From assembly GCA_004211905.1 (NCBI GenBank), contig SHBP01000008.1:1-64000 (forward strand): a DNA stretch of 64,000 nucleotides. Direction: 5' to 3'. Positions 8,870-18,601 of the stretch are shown piece by piece (the first letter of the stretch is position 1; every line of letters begins with the position of its first letter). The notes under the pieces were generated by a model that searched no databases, was not told the DNA's origin, and saw only the letters and a list, made by a program, of their open reading frames with translations. Source of the stretch: SAR92 clade bacterium. GTDB lineage: Bacteria; Pseudomonadota; Gammaproteobacteria; Pseudomonadales; Porticoccaceae. The position numbers and the translations under genes were made by a program.

Positions 8870-9805
8870 ATGAAGTATCTCAATATTACACTGCGGCATT
8901 TACGCACATTTGTCATCGTCGCTAGATACGGCAGTTTCAATAGGGCTGCAGAGGAACTCTCCCGAACTCAGCCGGCCATTACCCTAGCCATTAAACAACT
9001 GGAGGAGTTTGTGGGGCTCAAACTATTAGATAGAACGACTCGCCGCGTCATACCAACTGCCGAGGGTGAAAACTTTATGCCGATTGCTGAACGGCTAGTC
9101 CGTGACTTTGATACTGCTATCTCTGACCTCAAGGCAACAGCGGAGAAAAGAATTGGTAATGTCAGTATCGCCATAGTGCCCTCGGTTGCCAATCAACTCC
9201 TGCCACCTATCATAAAAACCTTCTCGAGAAATTTTCCAGGGATTAATTTATTGCTAAATGATGATACTGCTAGAGGTGTCCAGCAAAAAGTAGAACGTAA
9301 TGAGGTAGACTTTGGTATCGGGAGTGTTTGGCAATCAAGTAAACTCTTGAAGTTTACCCCCTTATTTTCGGACAATTTAGAACTAGTCTTTCATAAAGAC
9401 CATGATCTTGCACAGAACCAAGAACCTATTAATTGGAGTGCACTGAGTAACGAAACATTCCTAGATTCCGGCATTACTAAAAATATGCGTTCCAGACTAC
9501 TTCTTGGTCCATCGAAATTTGACTTTCCGAGTATTACGACACTCTTAGCAATGCTGAGATCTAACTTGGGCGTCAGCGTGCTGCCATCTTTAGCTATACC
9601 CCGGTCCAATGGAGAATTAAGATCAAGGCCACTTCTTCCATTAGAGAAGCGAGACATCTGTATGATTACGCGTCACGATTGGACGCTATCCCCCGCTGCC
9701 GAGGCTATGATTGACACTATCATAAAAGAGATACCCGCTCAGATTGAACACCTCAATCTTTCCCCACCTAACGGACTCAATCCAAAATCAAGTTATCAGC
9801 TTTAA
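8870..9805 (+). CDS. LysR family transcriptional regulator
   Basis: 311 aa. The N-terminal LysR winged helix-turn-helix (about residues 5-64, including FNRAAEELSRTQPAITLAIKQLEE) is followed by the periplasmic-binding-protein-like effector domain. A GAGGG ribosome site precedes the ATG. The gene diverges from the aldehyde dehydrogenase operon and converges with the Ldh2-type gene; the two stop codons interleave in one TTAA. Its location between the two catabolic - strand units makes it the likely activator of both. The inducer is unknown. Confidence 0.92.
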   Translation: MKYLNITLRHLRTFVIVARYGSFNRAAEELSRTQPAITLAIKQLEEFVGLKLLDRTTRRVIPTAEGENFMPIAERLVRDFDTAISDLKATAEKRIGNVSIAIVPSVANQLLPPIIKTFSRNFPGINLLLNDDTARGVQQKVERNEVDFGIGSVWQSSKLLKFTPLFSDNLELVFHKDHDLAQNQEPINWSALSNETFLDSGITKNMRSRLLLGPSKFDFPSITTLLAMLRSNLGVSVLPSLAIPRSNGELRSRPLLPLEKRDICMITRHDWTLSPAAEAMIDTIIKEIPAQIEHLNLSPPNGLNPKSSYQL

Positions 9806-10821
9806 TCAGTTGCTTTAGTGAGCTCAATGCAGTTCTCGTAAACTGACTGCTTAACTGCGATTCCTTTGTCACTGTTCCTTGCGCGATTGGCATAACGCCG
9901 ATTACCTGGCATATGAGCACCTTCCATTCCCCCTAATAATTGCAAGAATGATTCTGAGTGCTGTAACCAATTCTCCGAATCACCAAAGCGATTGGGATCT
10001 ATAGCGAGCATAAATTCACCACCATTAGGTGGCCCACCGTCGTTGTTATCATTTTTCTGAGCTTCAAAACTAAAGTCCTGACCGGTGAGGCCGGCTACTA
10101 GTAGCTCGATCATCATGGCAATCGTTGAGCCTTTATGACCACCGAACGGGAGCAATGCTCCTCCATTAATGATTTTATCTGCGTCAGTTGTAGGCGCACC
10201 ATCAGAATCAACACCTGTGCCCGCTGGAACTGGGTGACCATCACGAGCCGCGATCATAACCTCTCCTCTCGCCATGGCAGCCGAGGCCTGATCAAAGACC
10301 AAGGGTGGCTGATCCCCCCGAGGCCAACCAAAGCACATAGGGTTAGTGCCAAATAATGGCTGTTTTGCACCCGCAGGAACAACAGCAGGCTTATAGGTAG
10401 TAAAAGCCATTGCAGCCAATCCTGCTTCTGCAATTGGCTCGACCTCAACCCACAGAGCAGCAAAATGGTGCACGTTGACCAGAGCCATAGCAGCTATTCC
10501 ATTTTCACTGGCAGCCTCAATAAGAGCAGCTCTACCCATCTCAAGAGCTAAAGGTGCATAACCATGATCACCATCTACCCTTACTACTCCAGGAGAAATT
10601 CGAGATACTGTTGGATTAGCATTTCCATTAACTTTACCGCTGCGAAGGGAAGCCACGTAGCCTGGCATACGGAAAAGACCGTGGGCAGCACAGCCATCTA
10701 ATTCTGCCGCCGCTATCGTACGGGCAACAGCCGATGCATTCTGCGAATTACAACCATTAGTTTCAAGACCTTGCTCTACTAAGGTTTGAATTTCTTGTTT
10801 AGTCATTATTACATCAGACAC
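9802..10821 (-). CDS. Ldh2/malate-lactate dehydrogenase family NAD(P)-dependent oxidoreductase
   Basis: 339 aa, PF02615-type fold, which includes malate/sulfolactate/ureidoglycolate dehydrogenases and Delta1-piperideine/pyrroline-2-carboxylate reductases. Visible family landmarks are the AAELDGCAAHGLFRMPGY N-terminal segment, the VHHFAALW catalytic-His loop, FGTNPMCFGWPR, and LPFGGHKGSTIAMMIELL near the C-terminus. Translation most likely starts at a GTG (10821), because AGAGGAG lies seven bases upstream and the in-frame ATG five codons later has no ribosome site. It would oxidise a 2-hydroxyacid or reduce a cyclic imino acid; with the nearby aldehyde dehydrogenase it fits a pathway ending in a 2-oxoacid. 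Confidence 0.88.
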   Translation of the reverse strand: MSDVIMTKQEIQTLVEQGLETNGCNSQNASAVARTIAAAELDGCAAHGLFRMPGYVASLRSGKVNGNANPTVSRISPGVVRVDGDHGYAPLALEMGRAALIEAASENGIAAMALVNVHHFAALWVEVEPIAEAGLAAMAFTTYKPAVVPAGAKQPLFGTNPMCFGWPRGDQPPLVFDQASAAMARGEVMIAARDGHPVPAGTGVDSDGAPTTDADKIINGGALLPFGGHKGSTIAMMIELLVAGLTGQDFSFEAQKNDNNDGGPPNGGEFMLAIDPNRFGDSENWLQHSESFLQLLGGMEGAHMPGNRRYANRARNSDKGIAVKQSVYENCIELTKATD

Positions 10822-10863
10822 TTTATCTCTCCTCTGATTAGGCTACTCGCCCGTTATTATTCT

Positions 10864-12873
10864 TTAAATAGGGTATCGTTCAAGCATTGGACCCAGCGCT
10901 TGCTTAAGCGGATCCAAATTTGACTCAAAATTTTTCCACTGCTCTATACCACTCTGGTAGATTGGCTGGCGAACTTGCTCTGAACTGGGCGTGCGAACAG
11001 ATCGGTCTGTCTCATGGAAATTGATACAGCTTTCTTCAAACTCTAGCCCACAATAGTCAAGAATTCTCCTGACCTGAGTGTCCAAATCGGCGACAACCTC
11101 TTCATACTGAACCCGTAACACCTGCCCCGGGAGCACTTTGTCCCAGTGATCCATTAGCTCAACATAGTCTCTATAATAGGTACCCACCTCCTCAAGACCA
11201 TAGGTGAACTCCTGACCCTCTGCAAACAACTGCTTGAAACCACTAAAGCAACTCCCCATGGGATGCCGGCGAGCATCTATAATCTTTGCGTTAGGTAGCA
11301 TTAGTTTGATCAATCCCACATGTCTGAAGTTATTTGGCATCTTATCGATAAAGAATGGAGCCGAACCTCGATGCACTCGAGTTTCATCAATGAACTTTTC
11401 ACCAAACTCCAAAAATTGCTCTGCGGGTAACTCTTTTAATATTCCAGGGTAATGATTAACAGCACTCATTCGTTCTCCTCGGCGCAGCTTTTGCGCCAAA
11501 GCGAGCATATTGGGCAACTCCATCGTCCCGTCCACCTGGCTGTGAGAAGCAAGAATTTGCTCTAGCAGCGTGGAGCCAGATCTAGGTAATCCCACGATAA
11601 ATATTGGATCAGGAGAGGTAAAGCCAGTATTCGCGTGACTGGCAATAAATGCATCATCGAACACCTCGGTTTGGGCTTTAAATTCAGCCGTTAAATCACT
11701 TGCTTTGTACCGACTCTGAGATTTTTTAAACGCATTACCTCGCTCGTAAAACATAAATGCTTTATCAAATAAGCCTTTGTCTTCATAGGCTTTGCCTAAA
11801 GCAAAATTGAGATAAATTCGGCTCTGGTGAGAAATCCCAAGATTAGACTCTTGGGCTTCCATAGCCTGAATCTCTTCGTCGCTAAAACTAAACAATTTTA
11901 AATTAGCAAGGGAGTAGTATGCCTCACCATGAGCAGCATACTTTTTGATCGCGCGACGGTAAGAATCGATAGCATCCTCCGTTTGACCCTGAGTTTTTAA
12001 AGCATGGCCTCGAGAAGTCAAAGTCACCGGATCTTCAGGTAATATTTTTAAAATAGACTCAAACATCGAGAGCGCGGTATCGTAATCACCAGACTGCATA
12101 GATTCAACCGCAAAAACTGATTGAAACTGTGGGTTAGAAGGATCCGTATCAAGCAACAGCTTAGCTTGACGCAAAGATTCTTGATAATTCTGACGTTTTC
12201 TCAATACCTGTATGTAATCAATCCGAGCCTTCGTATGATCTGGAGCAAATTCAACTGCACTCTCTAACAAAAACTCAGCATCCTCTAGAACGCCAAGACG
12301 ACTCCCAATATCAGCTAGTAATCGCATCCCCTCAATATTTCGAGGTACTTTCTGCATAAATGCTTTACACAACTGCTCAGCTTTAATTAACTTACCCTGC
12401 GCAATAAGATCTGTGACAGCCACCAAGGGCTTGGGCAAAGCCTCTAGGGATTCTAATTGCTGTTTTAATTGACCGGTCAAATGGGAGCGGTCAGTCGCAG
12501 TGAGAATATCGATCTGAGCACGAAAACTAGCTGCCAGAGCAGGATTTATTTGAGTAGCACGACTGAAAGCATTAAGAGCAGCTCCAGCATTATTCATTGC
12601 GCGATAAACGTGCCCTGTCTCTTGAAATGCACGGCTATGCTCTGGAACCAAAGACTTAAGTTTTTCGAGGGTGGCCAACGCTGAAGAATGCTTACTTAAA
12701 TAACGCTGGCATACAGCCAACATGTATAGCACATCATCATTTTTCTCTACTTCGTCATGCATTTTAAGTAACTGCTTCTCTGCCTTGCCAAAATCTCCGG
12801 CTTGCATAAGCTTCTTAACACTATCTAACGCTGCTTCAGTTGCAGATGCTTCTTGCATTACATGTTCCACCAT
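10864..12873 (-). CDS. TPR-repeat sulfotransferase
   Basis: 669 aa. About residues 1-380 are tandem tetratricopeptide-like helices (repeated LAxxxxxxGxxxxA spacing). The C-terminal domain starts near residue 425 with PIFIVGLPRSGSTLLEQIL, the 5'-phosphosulfate-binding loop of PAPS-dependent sulfotransferases, followed by DKMPNNFRHVGLI and DARRHPMGSCFSGFKQLF, the 3'-phosphate-binding region. Predicted to sulfate, or act on the sulfate of, a small molecule or carbohydrate. It lies directly downstream of a TBDR, but a terminator separates the two transcripts. TPR-sulfotransferases are frequent in marine Gammaproteobacteria and rarely characterised; the acceptor is unknown. Confidence 0.9.
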   Translation of the reverse strand: MVEHVMQEASATEAALDSVKKLMQAGDFGKAEKQLLKMHDEVEKNDDVLYMLAVCQRYLSKHSSALATLEKLKSLVPEHSRAFQETGHVYRAMNNAGAALNAFSRATQINPALAASFRAQIDILTATDRSHLTGQLKQQLESLEALPKPLVAVTDLIAQGKLIKAEQLCKAFMQKVPRNIEGMRLLADIGSRLGVLEDAEFLLESAVEFAPDHTKARIDYIQVLRKRQNYQESLRQAKLLLDTDPSNPQFQSVFAVESMQSGDYDTALSMFESILKILPEDPVTLTSRGHALKTQGQTEDAIDSYRRAIKKYAAHGEAYYSLANLKLFSFSDEEIQAMEAQESNLGISHQSRIYLNFALGKAYEDKGLFDKAFMFYERGNAFKKSQSRYKASDLTAEFKAQTEVFDDAFIASHANTGFTSPDPIFIVGLPRSGSTLLEQILASHSQVDGTMELPNMLALAQKLRRGERMSAVNHYPGILKELPAEQFLEFGEKFIDETRVHRGSAPFFIDKMPNNFRHVGLIKLMLPNAKIIDARRHPMGSCFSGFKQLFAEGQEFTYGLEEVGTYYRDYVELMDHWDKVLPGQVLRVQYEEVVADLDTQVRRILDYCGLEFEESCINFHETDRSVRTPSSEQVRQPIYQSGIEQWKNFESNLDPLKQALGPMLERYPI

Positions 12874-12885
12874 TTAATTAGACCT

Positions 12886-12917
12886 ATAAAAATAATGCCC
12901 CTCGAGAGGGGCATTAT
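12886..12917 (-). terminator. Intrinsic terminator of the TBDR gene
   Basis: A perfect 12-bp inverted repeat (12892-12903 with 12906-12917, ATAATGCCCCTC arms) is followed on the - strand by a TTTTT run (complement of 12888-12892). It lies just past the TBDR stop at 12948 and ahead of the TPR-sulfotransferase start, so it should end the TBDR transcript. Confidence 0.85.
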
Positions 12918-12947
12918 GATCTAGCTTTTTAAACTACTTTTCAATGA

Positions 12948-15506
12948 TTAGAAATTGTAGGTCATGCGAACACCCATGGTACGAGGGGCTGCGTATGAAA
13001 CACGCTCTCTATCGTTGATGTAGTTTCGTGACATTTCAGCACGCTCGTCAGTCAGGTTGTTAATGAAAAGCTCTGCACCCCAAGTGTCAGTCGTGACACC
13101 AGCGGTAAGGCCTAACATAGTCCAACCAGCAATACGGTCGCGATTTATACGGATAATATCACTGTAGGACTCAGCTGAATGCGCTAAGTGAGGCATGATG
13201 TGAGCCGTCATTCCTGACGCTGTCTGCCACTCATAACGAGCCTGAAGGTTACCTTGGAACTCAGGGGCAAATGCCAATGAATCACCAGCAACAACATCAC
13301 CAGAAGGAGTAAGCGTCTTAGTGATCTCTGTATCAAGCATAGAGATACTCGCACTAACAGTTAGGCCCTCGACACTCGCTGGAGCCCAAATCATGTCAGC
13401 TTCTACACCTCTAACCTCAGCATCGGCTGCGTTATCAGAGAAGAACAAGTTAGCGATGCTTGGGTCAAAGATAGTGGTTTGTAAACCACCGATCTGTGCA
13501 ACAAACGCGCTACCATTGAAACGCATACGGCCATCCATAAGATCAGCCTTCCAACCCATCTCATAGTTAGTCATATCATCTGAATCAAACGCATAGGGAA
13601 CAGTGTAGCTACCATCAGCGGTTGTTCTACCTCCAGGACGGTTCAAGAAGCCCGATCGGAAACCTTCAGAGATTGTCACATACAACAACACATCCTCATT
13701 AGGAGTATAAGAAGTAGTGAACTTCATTACCGTTCCATCATCAGTGGCCTTATCTATACCTGATGTAGGATTGTCACCGCCGTAAAGTGTCGCAATGTTA
13801 GTACCAAATACTTGAGCATCAACACAAGAAGGGTTAGCACTACCACAGAAGTTGTAGAAAGAACCTGCGGCACTACCATCAAAGTCAATCTCAACATCGT
13901 AGTAACGTGCACCAACAGTCACAGACAGATCATCACTGACGTCATAGCTCAATTCACCAAACACACCCCATTGCTCATCAGTCCGCTGAACATCGTTACG
14001 GAAGATCTCACCGGGAGCATATTTTTCATTCGTCGACAGATACCCATCGCCGTATGAATAGTTAGGATCCGCGAATCCAGGGCCAGAACCCTCTCCACCC
14101 CAACCCTGAGCCTTTATGCTGCCTGGGTAGGTAAAGCTTACGCGCTCTTGCAGTGTAGTATCACTGAAGAAAGCACCACCAGTAAGACGAGTTCTCTTAT
14201 CTTGGTCAGTAGTAAAGCGAACCTCATGAGTACTTACTTCTGTCTCTGTATGGCTTGGCGCCAACATATCAGGCTCATAACATGTACCCGTTCCGTCACC
14301 GTAAGTTACAGAGTAATCACAGATGTAGTACGGCAAGTACTGACCGACAAACATATAATCAGAATATCCAATCACCTGATCCGCAGTACGCTCGGTATAA
14401 GCACCAGTATAGACAACGTCTAAGCCAGCAACTCTGCCTGTTAGCGTCCAACTTGTGTTGTCGAACTCATCTTTAATCGTATCATCAGAATAACTTTGGA
14501 TTTCAAGGTCACCTAAGTTAGGATCAGCATAGAACACACCATCCGAATCTAATTCCTGAGTGGTATGGGCTAACAATAGATCCCAATCATCGCTCAGGCT
14601 AATCAATGCACTGAGTCGCCCACCAGTGTATTTAGTATCATTGAAATCGTCTTCTACAAGGTCAGTGTTGTCTGCTGCGATAAAGGTAACACCAGGCATA
14701 TCAGTATAGCCGTCACCGTCCGCATCAACGCCAGTTCCTTGGAAACCAGTACGTCGAGCACTCACAGGCACGCCGTTGGACCGCATAAACCCTTCTTGGC
14801 GGAAGCGTGCACTCTCTTCGACAGTGCGAGTACCATGCACGTTATCAATGTAACCACCCTTGTCATCACTATAAACAACGCCACGCAAAGTAATGTTGTC
14901 ACTAATAGGTAGGTTGTACATTGCTTCGAAGTTACTGTTATTTCCGCCCTCGTTTATGGTAGAGAAGCCAACCTTCAATTTACCATAAGCACCACTTGGA
15001 TCAGGCTTATTGGTGATTAAGCGGACTGTACCCGCCTGAGAACTCGCTCCGAACAGTGTACCCTGGGGTCCTGCTAACACTTCCACTCGATTCAAGTCGG
15101 CAGCATAAACATCAAGGTTACGGCCAGGTTGTGCCAAAGGCTGCTCATCGAGGTAAAAAGCTACGTTCGGGGCAAGACCAGCAACACCAGCAATCGAAAT
15201 TGCAGGCGTAGTCGATGCTATACCACGTATATAAATTGTATTCTGTCCTGGGCCGCTACCGCCCGCAGAAACACCTGGCAACTGAACAAGATAATCTTGG
15301 AAATTGGAAACGCCCATTTGGTCAAGCTTCTCTGACGTCAACGCAGACACTGCAACTGGAATGTCTTGCGTACTTGCAGACGTCTTTGTCGCTGTTACGA
15401 TAACCTCTTCAATCCCCTGAGATGCTGCCAAACTGGCACCTGTTGCGGCAAAACCTGCGGCAATAATAGACGCCACCGCTCGGTTTACTTTTGTCTTATG
15501 AAACAT
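12948..15506 (-). CDS. TonB-dependent outer-membrane receptor
   Basis: 852 aa. The N-terminus is a signal peptide (KTKVNRAVASIIAAGF... ending near Ala-Ala-Ser), then a TonB-box-like IEEVIVTATK, a plug domain (VSNFQDYLVQLPGVS, NRVEVLAGPQGTLFGASSQAG) and a 22-strand barrel ending in an aromatic residue (MGVRMTYNF). The start is the ATG at 15506 with GGGGAG six bases upstream, rather than the longer frame, which would mask the signal peptide. It imports an unknown substrate across the outer membrane using the proton motive force. Proximity to the Ldh2/ALDH block suggests it takes up that pathway's substrate; this is inference. Confidence 0.92.
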   Translation of the reverse strand: MFHKTKVNRAVASIIAAGFAATGASLAASQGIEEVIVTATKTSASTQDIPVAVSALTSEKLDQMGVSNFQDYLVQLPGVSAGGSGPGQNTIYIRGIASTTPAISIAGVAGLAPNVAFYLDEQPLAQPGRNLDVYAADLNRVEVLAGPQGTLFGASSQAGTVRLITNKPDPSGAYGKLKVGFSTINEGGNNSNFEAMYNLPISDNITLRGVVYSDDKGGYIDNVHGTRTVEESARFRQEGFMRSNGVPVSARRTGFQGTGVDADGDGYTDMPGVTFIAADNTDLVEDDFNDTKYTGGRLSALISLSDDWDLLLAHTTQELDSDGVFYADPNLGDLEIQSYSDDTIKDEFDNTSWTLTGRVAGLDVVYTGAYTERTADQVIGYSDYMFVGQYLPYYICDYSVTYGDGTGTCYEPDMLAPSHTETEVSTHEVRFTTDQDKRTRLTGGAFFSDTTLQERVSFTYPGSIKAQGWGGEGSGPGFADPNYSYGDGYLSTNEKYAPGEIFRNDVQRTDEQWGVFGELSYDVSDDLSVTVGARYYDVEIDFDGSAAGSFYNFCGSANPSCVDAQVFGTNIATLYGGDNPTSGIDKATDDGTVMKFTTSYTPNEDVLLYVTISEGFRSGFLNRPGGRTTADGSYTVPYAFDSDDMTNYEMGWKADLMDGRMRFNGSAFVAQIGGLQTTIFDPSIANLFFSDNAADAEVRGVEADMIWAPASVEGLTVSASISMLDTEITKTLTPSGDVVAGDSLAFAPEFQGNLQARYEWQTASGMTAHIMPHLAHSAESYSDIIRINRDRIAGWTMLGLTAGVTTDTWGAELFINNLTDERAEMSRNYINDRERVSYAAPRTMGVRMTYNF

Positions 15507-15821
15507 ATGTTTCTCCCCTAAATAAATTTTAAAATGCATGCAAGCTTGTATGTTTTTACTTTTAGCCGTCAAACCATAGCACATAATTAGCGAAATTTTT
15601 AGCTAATCCGTGTTGATCGTCTACCACTGGAGGGCCTTGAACAAATTAAAAAAGCAAATACATTGATCATTTTTATTTATAAACTAACAAAAATCAATAG
15701 AAAACTCAGCATTTACGGTACCTTCAGCCTTTATATTTATAGTGACAACTCAAGTACCACAACACGATAAACCTAAAATAAGTCATCGTAATGCCTTTAT
15801 CGAACCAATTTGAAGCTCGAT
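15507..15821. other. Intergenic region upstream of the TBDR
   Basis: 315 bp without a gene. It must hold the promoter of the TBDR (- strand). It is A+T-rich and contains an inverted repeat ATTAGC-N10-GCTAAT (15586-15591 with 15602-15607), a possible operator. I see no RNA gene or small ORF with a credible ribosome site. Confidence 0.5.
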
Positions 15822-16655
15822 TTACTCTACTATTTGGATTTGTTGAGATGAGATCGTAATTTTTTTACTTTTATAAAGATTCCCTAGCGCCTGCTTATAC
15901 TTTTTCTTAGAAACCTTAAATACACGGTAAATTTCCTCGGGGTTACTCTTATCAGTAAGAGTAGAAGTCCCGCCTTGATTAATTAAGTACTGAACAATTT
16001 GCTGAGATAGATCATGGCCCCCTTGGAGTGTTGCTTGTGAAATAAGTAGATCAATTTTTCCATCTGATCGAATTGATTTAACAAAACCCGGTAAGCGTTC
16101 GCCAATCTTCAACGGTCGATACGCATCAGCTCTAAAAAGAAGACCTAAATATTTGTCATCTATGATTGCCTTGTAGCCCAACTCCGTGCGGCTCGCGATT
16201 TGCAAATTGACCGACTGCCGAGGCTTCAGCCAAACCGACTGCTCATCCAAATGATGGCTCAACTTAGTCGAAGCTGCGATTCGATCTGAAGCCTCATCAT
16301 GGTATACATAGACCACATAAGAATAGCCAACTTCCATGGGTTTTTGTTGCTCGTTATAGGGAACCAACAAATCCTTAGGTAATCCCCAATCCATGAAAGC
16401 GCCCGCTTGATTAATATCCACTACCTTGAGCATCTCACAACAACCCACCTCTACCTTAGGCTTTTCTGTTGTAGCGATTAGCAAGTCATCAGAATCAAAG
16501 TATAGAAATACGTCAATCCAATCACCAATTTCACACCCGGTTGGCACATAGCGTTTTGGCAATAAAATCGTATCTAAGTCATCACCATCTAAATAGACGC
16601 CAAAATCGACCTGCTTGACGACCTGCAGATTATTGAACGTTCCGATTGTTACCAT
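15822..16655 (-). CDS. CvfB-type S1-domain RNA-binding protein
   Basis: 277 aa from the ATG at 16655, whose product (MVTIGTFNNLQVVKQVDFGVYLDGD) starts like known CvfB/YitL proteins; an upstream ATG at 16688 would add eleven atypical residues. The family has three S1-like beta-barrels and a C-terminal winged helix. Here barrel segments are seen as GVYLDGDDLDTILLPKRYVP, GAFMDWGLPKDLLVPYNEQ and GLLFRADAYRPLKIGERLPG, and the C-terminus (EEIYRVFKVSKKKYKQALGNLYKSKKI) matches the winged helix. It is thought to bind RNA in the cytoplasm. The gene stands alone, diverging from an MFS transporter. Confidence 0.85.
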   Translation of the reverse strand: MVTIGTFNNLQVVKQVDFGVYLDGDDLDTILLPKRYVPTGCEIGDWIDVFLYFDSDDLLIATTEKPKVEVGCCEMLKVVDINQAGAFMDWGLPKDLLVPYNEQQKPMEVGYSYVVYVYHDEASDRIAASTKLSHHLDEQSVWLKPRQSVNLQIASRTELGYKAIIDDKYLGLLFRADAYRPLKIGERLPGFVKSIRSDGKIDLLISQATLQGGHDLSQQIVQYLINQGGTSTLTDKSNPEEIYRVFKVSKKKYKQALGNLYKSKKITISSQQIQIVE

Positions 16656-16822
16656 AGAGTTAGGCCAGATAAAAAGTGACAGTACCATACCGGATAGACA
16701 ACGATTGTACAGGACTTCTTAATTAGGAATAACTAAAAGCTACTAGATAAACTGATGAATTCGTTTATGCTTGCGCTTTTCCAAGTTGATATCTGATCTC
16801 CGTATTCAACTTAACACGAGAT

Positions 16823-18025
16823 ATGGTGATGGGTATCATTTTTTCCAAAGACTATAAAAACGCTTGGGTCTTAAGCCTAAGCAATGCCGTGGCAGGCTCG
16901 ATTTTACCCCTAATGCATCTAGCAGGCACCCTAGCGGGAAGCACCTTGGCTCCTTCCCCAAGCTGGGCTACAGCTCCCATTGCCTTGATGATACTAGGCA
17001 CCGCAAGCAGTGTTGTCCTAGTTACTCGTACAATGCAAAATCTAGGCAGGAAGATGGGAATATATGTTTTCTTGGGCGTTGGCTTACTTGTTTGTATGCT
17101 TGCAATGACCGCGTTGGAGTTTGGCAGTTTTAGTTTATTTTGTCTTGCTTCATTTATGCTCGGCTCATTTAATGCAACACTTCTTCAAGGACGATTTGCC
17201 GCAATGGAATCCGTCGGAATTGAACATCGCACCACTGCGGCGTCTATGTTTATGGGTAGTGGAATTATTGCAGCTTTCATCGGTCCAGAGATAGCTCTGA
17301 TCGGGAAAGACGTCTTTAGCACAGCCTACCAAGGTTCATTTTTGCTGGCAGCTGGATGCATTTTAATCTCCTCGCTCATGTTGACTGCCTACACCCCTAA
17401 ATTAGTGCCACAAGCACCTGATATAAAGAGCAACTTACCCAAAGCTCAACTATTTAAGAACCCTACATTTTGTTTGGCTCTTGCCAGTGGAACAATTGCC
17501 TATGTTGTCATGTCTTTCATAATGACTGGAACCCCTATCAGCATGCATGAATCTTACGGTCACTCATTAACTGACACCAAATGGGTACTCCAAAGCCACA
17601 TTGCCGCAATGTTCTTACCCTCTTTTATCACGCCAGTTCTAGTTCGCTACATGGGCCTTAGGGGCATGATGGTTGCGGGATTAGTCTGCTATTGCCTTGC
17701 CATCGCAGTAGGTTATTCAGACAACAGCCCACAGGGATTCTGGACTCAACTGGTTTTATTAGGAATTGGTTGGAATTTTTTATTTATTGGCGGCACAACG
17801 CTACTGCCTGATACTCATCATGAAAATGAACGATTTAAGGCTCAAAGTATCAATGACTTTACTGTATTTTCCTTCCAAGCATTAGCTGCCTTATCTGCAG
17901 GATGGGCTCTAAATCTTATAGGTTGGCAGCCAATGGTTCTTTTATGCCTGATACCTGTGGCTATTATGCTAATGGCATTATTGTGGGAAAGAATTAAAAC
18001 ACGCAAAATGAAATCTATTAGCTAA
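16823..18025 (+). CDS. MFS transporter
   Basis: 400 aa, about twelve hydrophobic segments, ending in a basic tail (KTRKMKSI). The layout fits the major facilitator superfamily: an early [16 protein letters not shown] helix, a basic loop after helix two to three ([12 protein letters not shown]) and a charged central loop near residues 195-210. No substrate signature is visible. The ribosome site is weak, and the ATG at 16829 is a possible alternative start. It diverges from the CvfB-like gene and converges with queD, overlapping it by four bases at the stop codons. Confidence 0.85.
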   Translation: MVMGIIFSKDYKNAWVLSLSNAVAGSILPLMHLAGTLAGSTLAPSPSWATAPIALMILGTASSVVLVTRTMQNLGRKMGIYVFLGVGLLVCMLAMTALEFGSFSLFCLASFMLGSFNATLLQGRFAAMESVGIEHRTTAASMFMGSGIIAAFIGPEIALIGKDVFSTAYQGSFLLAAGCILISSLMLTAYTPKLVPQAPDIKSNLPKAQLFKNPTFCLALASGTIAYVVMSFIMTGTPISMHESYGHSLTDTKWVLQSHIAAMFLPSFITPVLVRYMGLRGMMVAGLVCYCLAIAVGYSDNSPQGFWTQLVLLGIGWNFLFIGGTTLLPDTHHENERFKAQSINDFTVFSFQALAALSAGWALNLIGWQPMVLLCLIPVAIMLMALLWERIKTRKMKSIS

Positions 18026-18384
18026 CTCTCACCGCGATAAATACATCCGCTGGTGCAGGTTTCTTTAATCTGAATACAACTTAACAGAGGCAGGTTAGGT
18101 TTTAGCTGGGCCCATATCCAAGCAGCAAGATTTTCACTAGTTGGGTTCTCAAGGCCTTCGATATCATTTAAGTAGTGATGATCCAATCTGTCGAAAACTG
18201 GAGCAAAGGCCGCTTTAATATCACCAAAGTCCATTATCCAGCCAGTCTCCGCACCAACTGGCCCCTCTACATATATAGTCACTTGAAAGGAATGACCATG
18301 GAGACGAGCGCATTTATGACCTTCGGGGACATTTGGCAAGCGGTGAGCAGCTTCAATACTAAACTCTTTATAAATTTGCATCAT
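18022..18384 (-). CDS. queD: 6-carboxy-5,6,7,8-tetrahydropterin synthase
   Basis: Second step of queuosine/7-deazaguanine synthesis: converts dihydroneopterin triphosphate to 6-carboxytetrahydropterin. The 120-aa length is typical. Zinc ligands are seen as His14, His29 and His31 (EAAHRLP and LHGHSF), the catalytic Cys is Cys25 ([10 protein letters not shown]), and DHHYLND and [10 protein letters not shown] complete the active site. The ATG could be at 18384 or one codon later. No other queuosine gene is adjacent. Confidence 0.93.
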   Translation of the reverse strand: MMQIYKEFSIEAAHRLPNVPEGHKCARLHGHSFQVTIYVEGPVGAETGWIMDFGDIKAAFAPVFDRLDHHYLNDIEGLENPTSENLAAWIWAQLKPNLPLLSCIQIKETCTSGCIYRGES

Positions 18385-18461
18385 TTTCAGCTTAAATTAG
18401 ATCAAATAGGGGCTGTATATTAGGGCCCTGTGAAAGATATGTACATAGCCTCAGAAAAAGT

Positions 18462-18489
18462 TTGACAGTGCCCTCCAGTTCGGTAGAAT
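18462..18489 (+). promoter_or_regulatory. Sigma-70 promoter of the tRNA-Val/tRNA-Asp unit
   Basis: A consensus -35 TTGACA (18462-18467), a 16-bp spacer and a -10 TAGAAT (18484-18489; five of six matches) lie 18 bp upstream of the first tRNA. This is the expected layout of a strong tRNA promoter. Confidence 0.85.
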
Positions 18490-18506
18490 GCCTGCTCTCT
18501 CTGAGG

Positions 18507-18582
18507 GGGTGGTTAGCTCAGCTGGTAGAGCATCGCCCTTACAAGGCGAGGGTCACAGGTTCAATCCCTGTACCACCCACCA
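18507..18582 (+). tRNA. tRNA-Val (anticodon TAC)
   Basis: 76 nt. The acceptor stem GGGTGGT/ACCACCC, the D-arm GCTCAGCTGGTAGAGC, an anticodon stem-loop with TAC in CTTACAA, a T-arm containing GGTTCAATCC, and an encoded CCA end (18580-18582) are all present. It is the first gene of a two-tRNA transcript. Confidence 0.96.
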
Positions 18583-18601
18583 TTAGAGAAGATGCTTTCA
18601 C

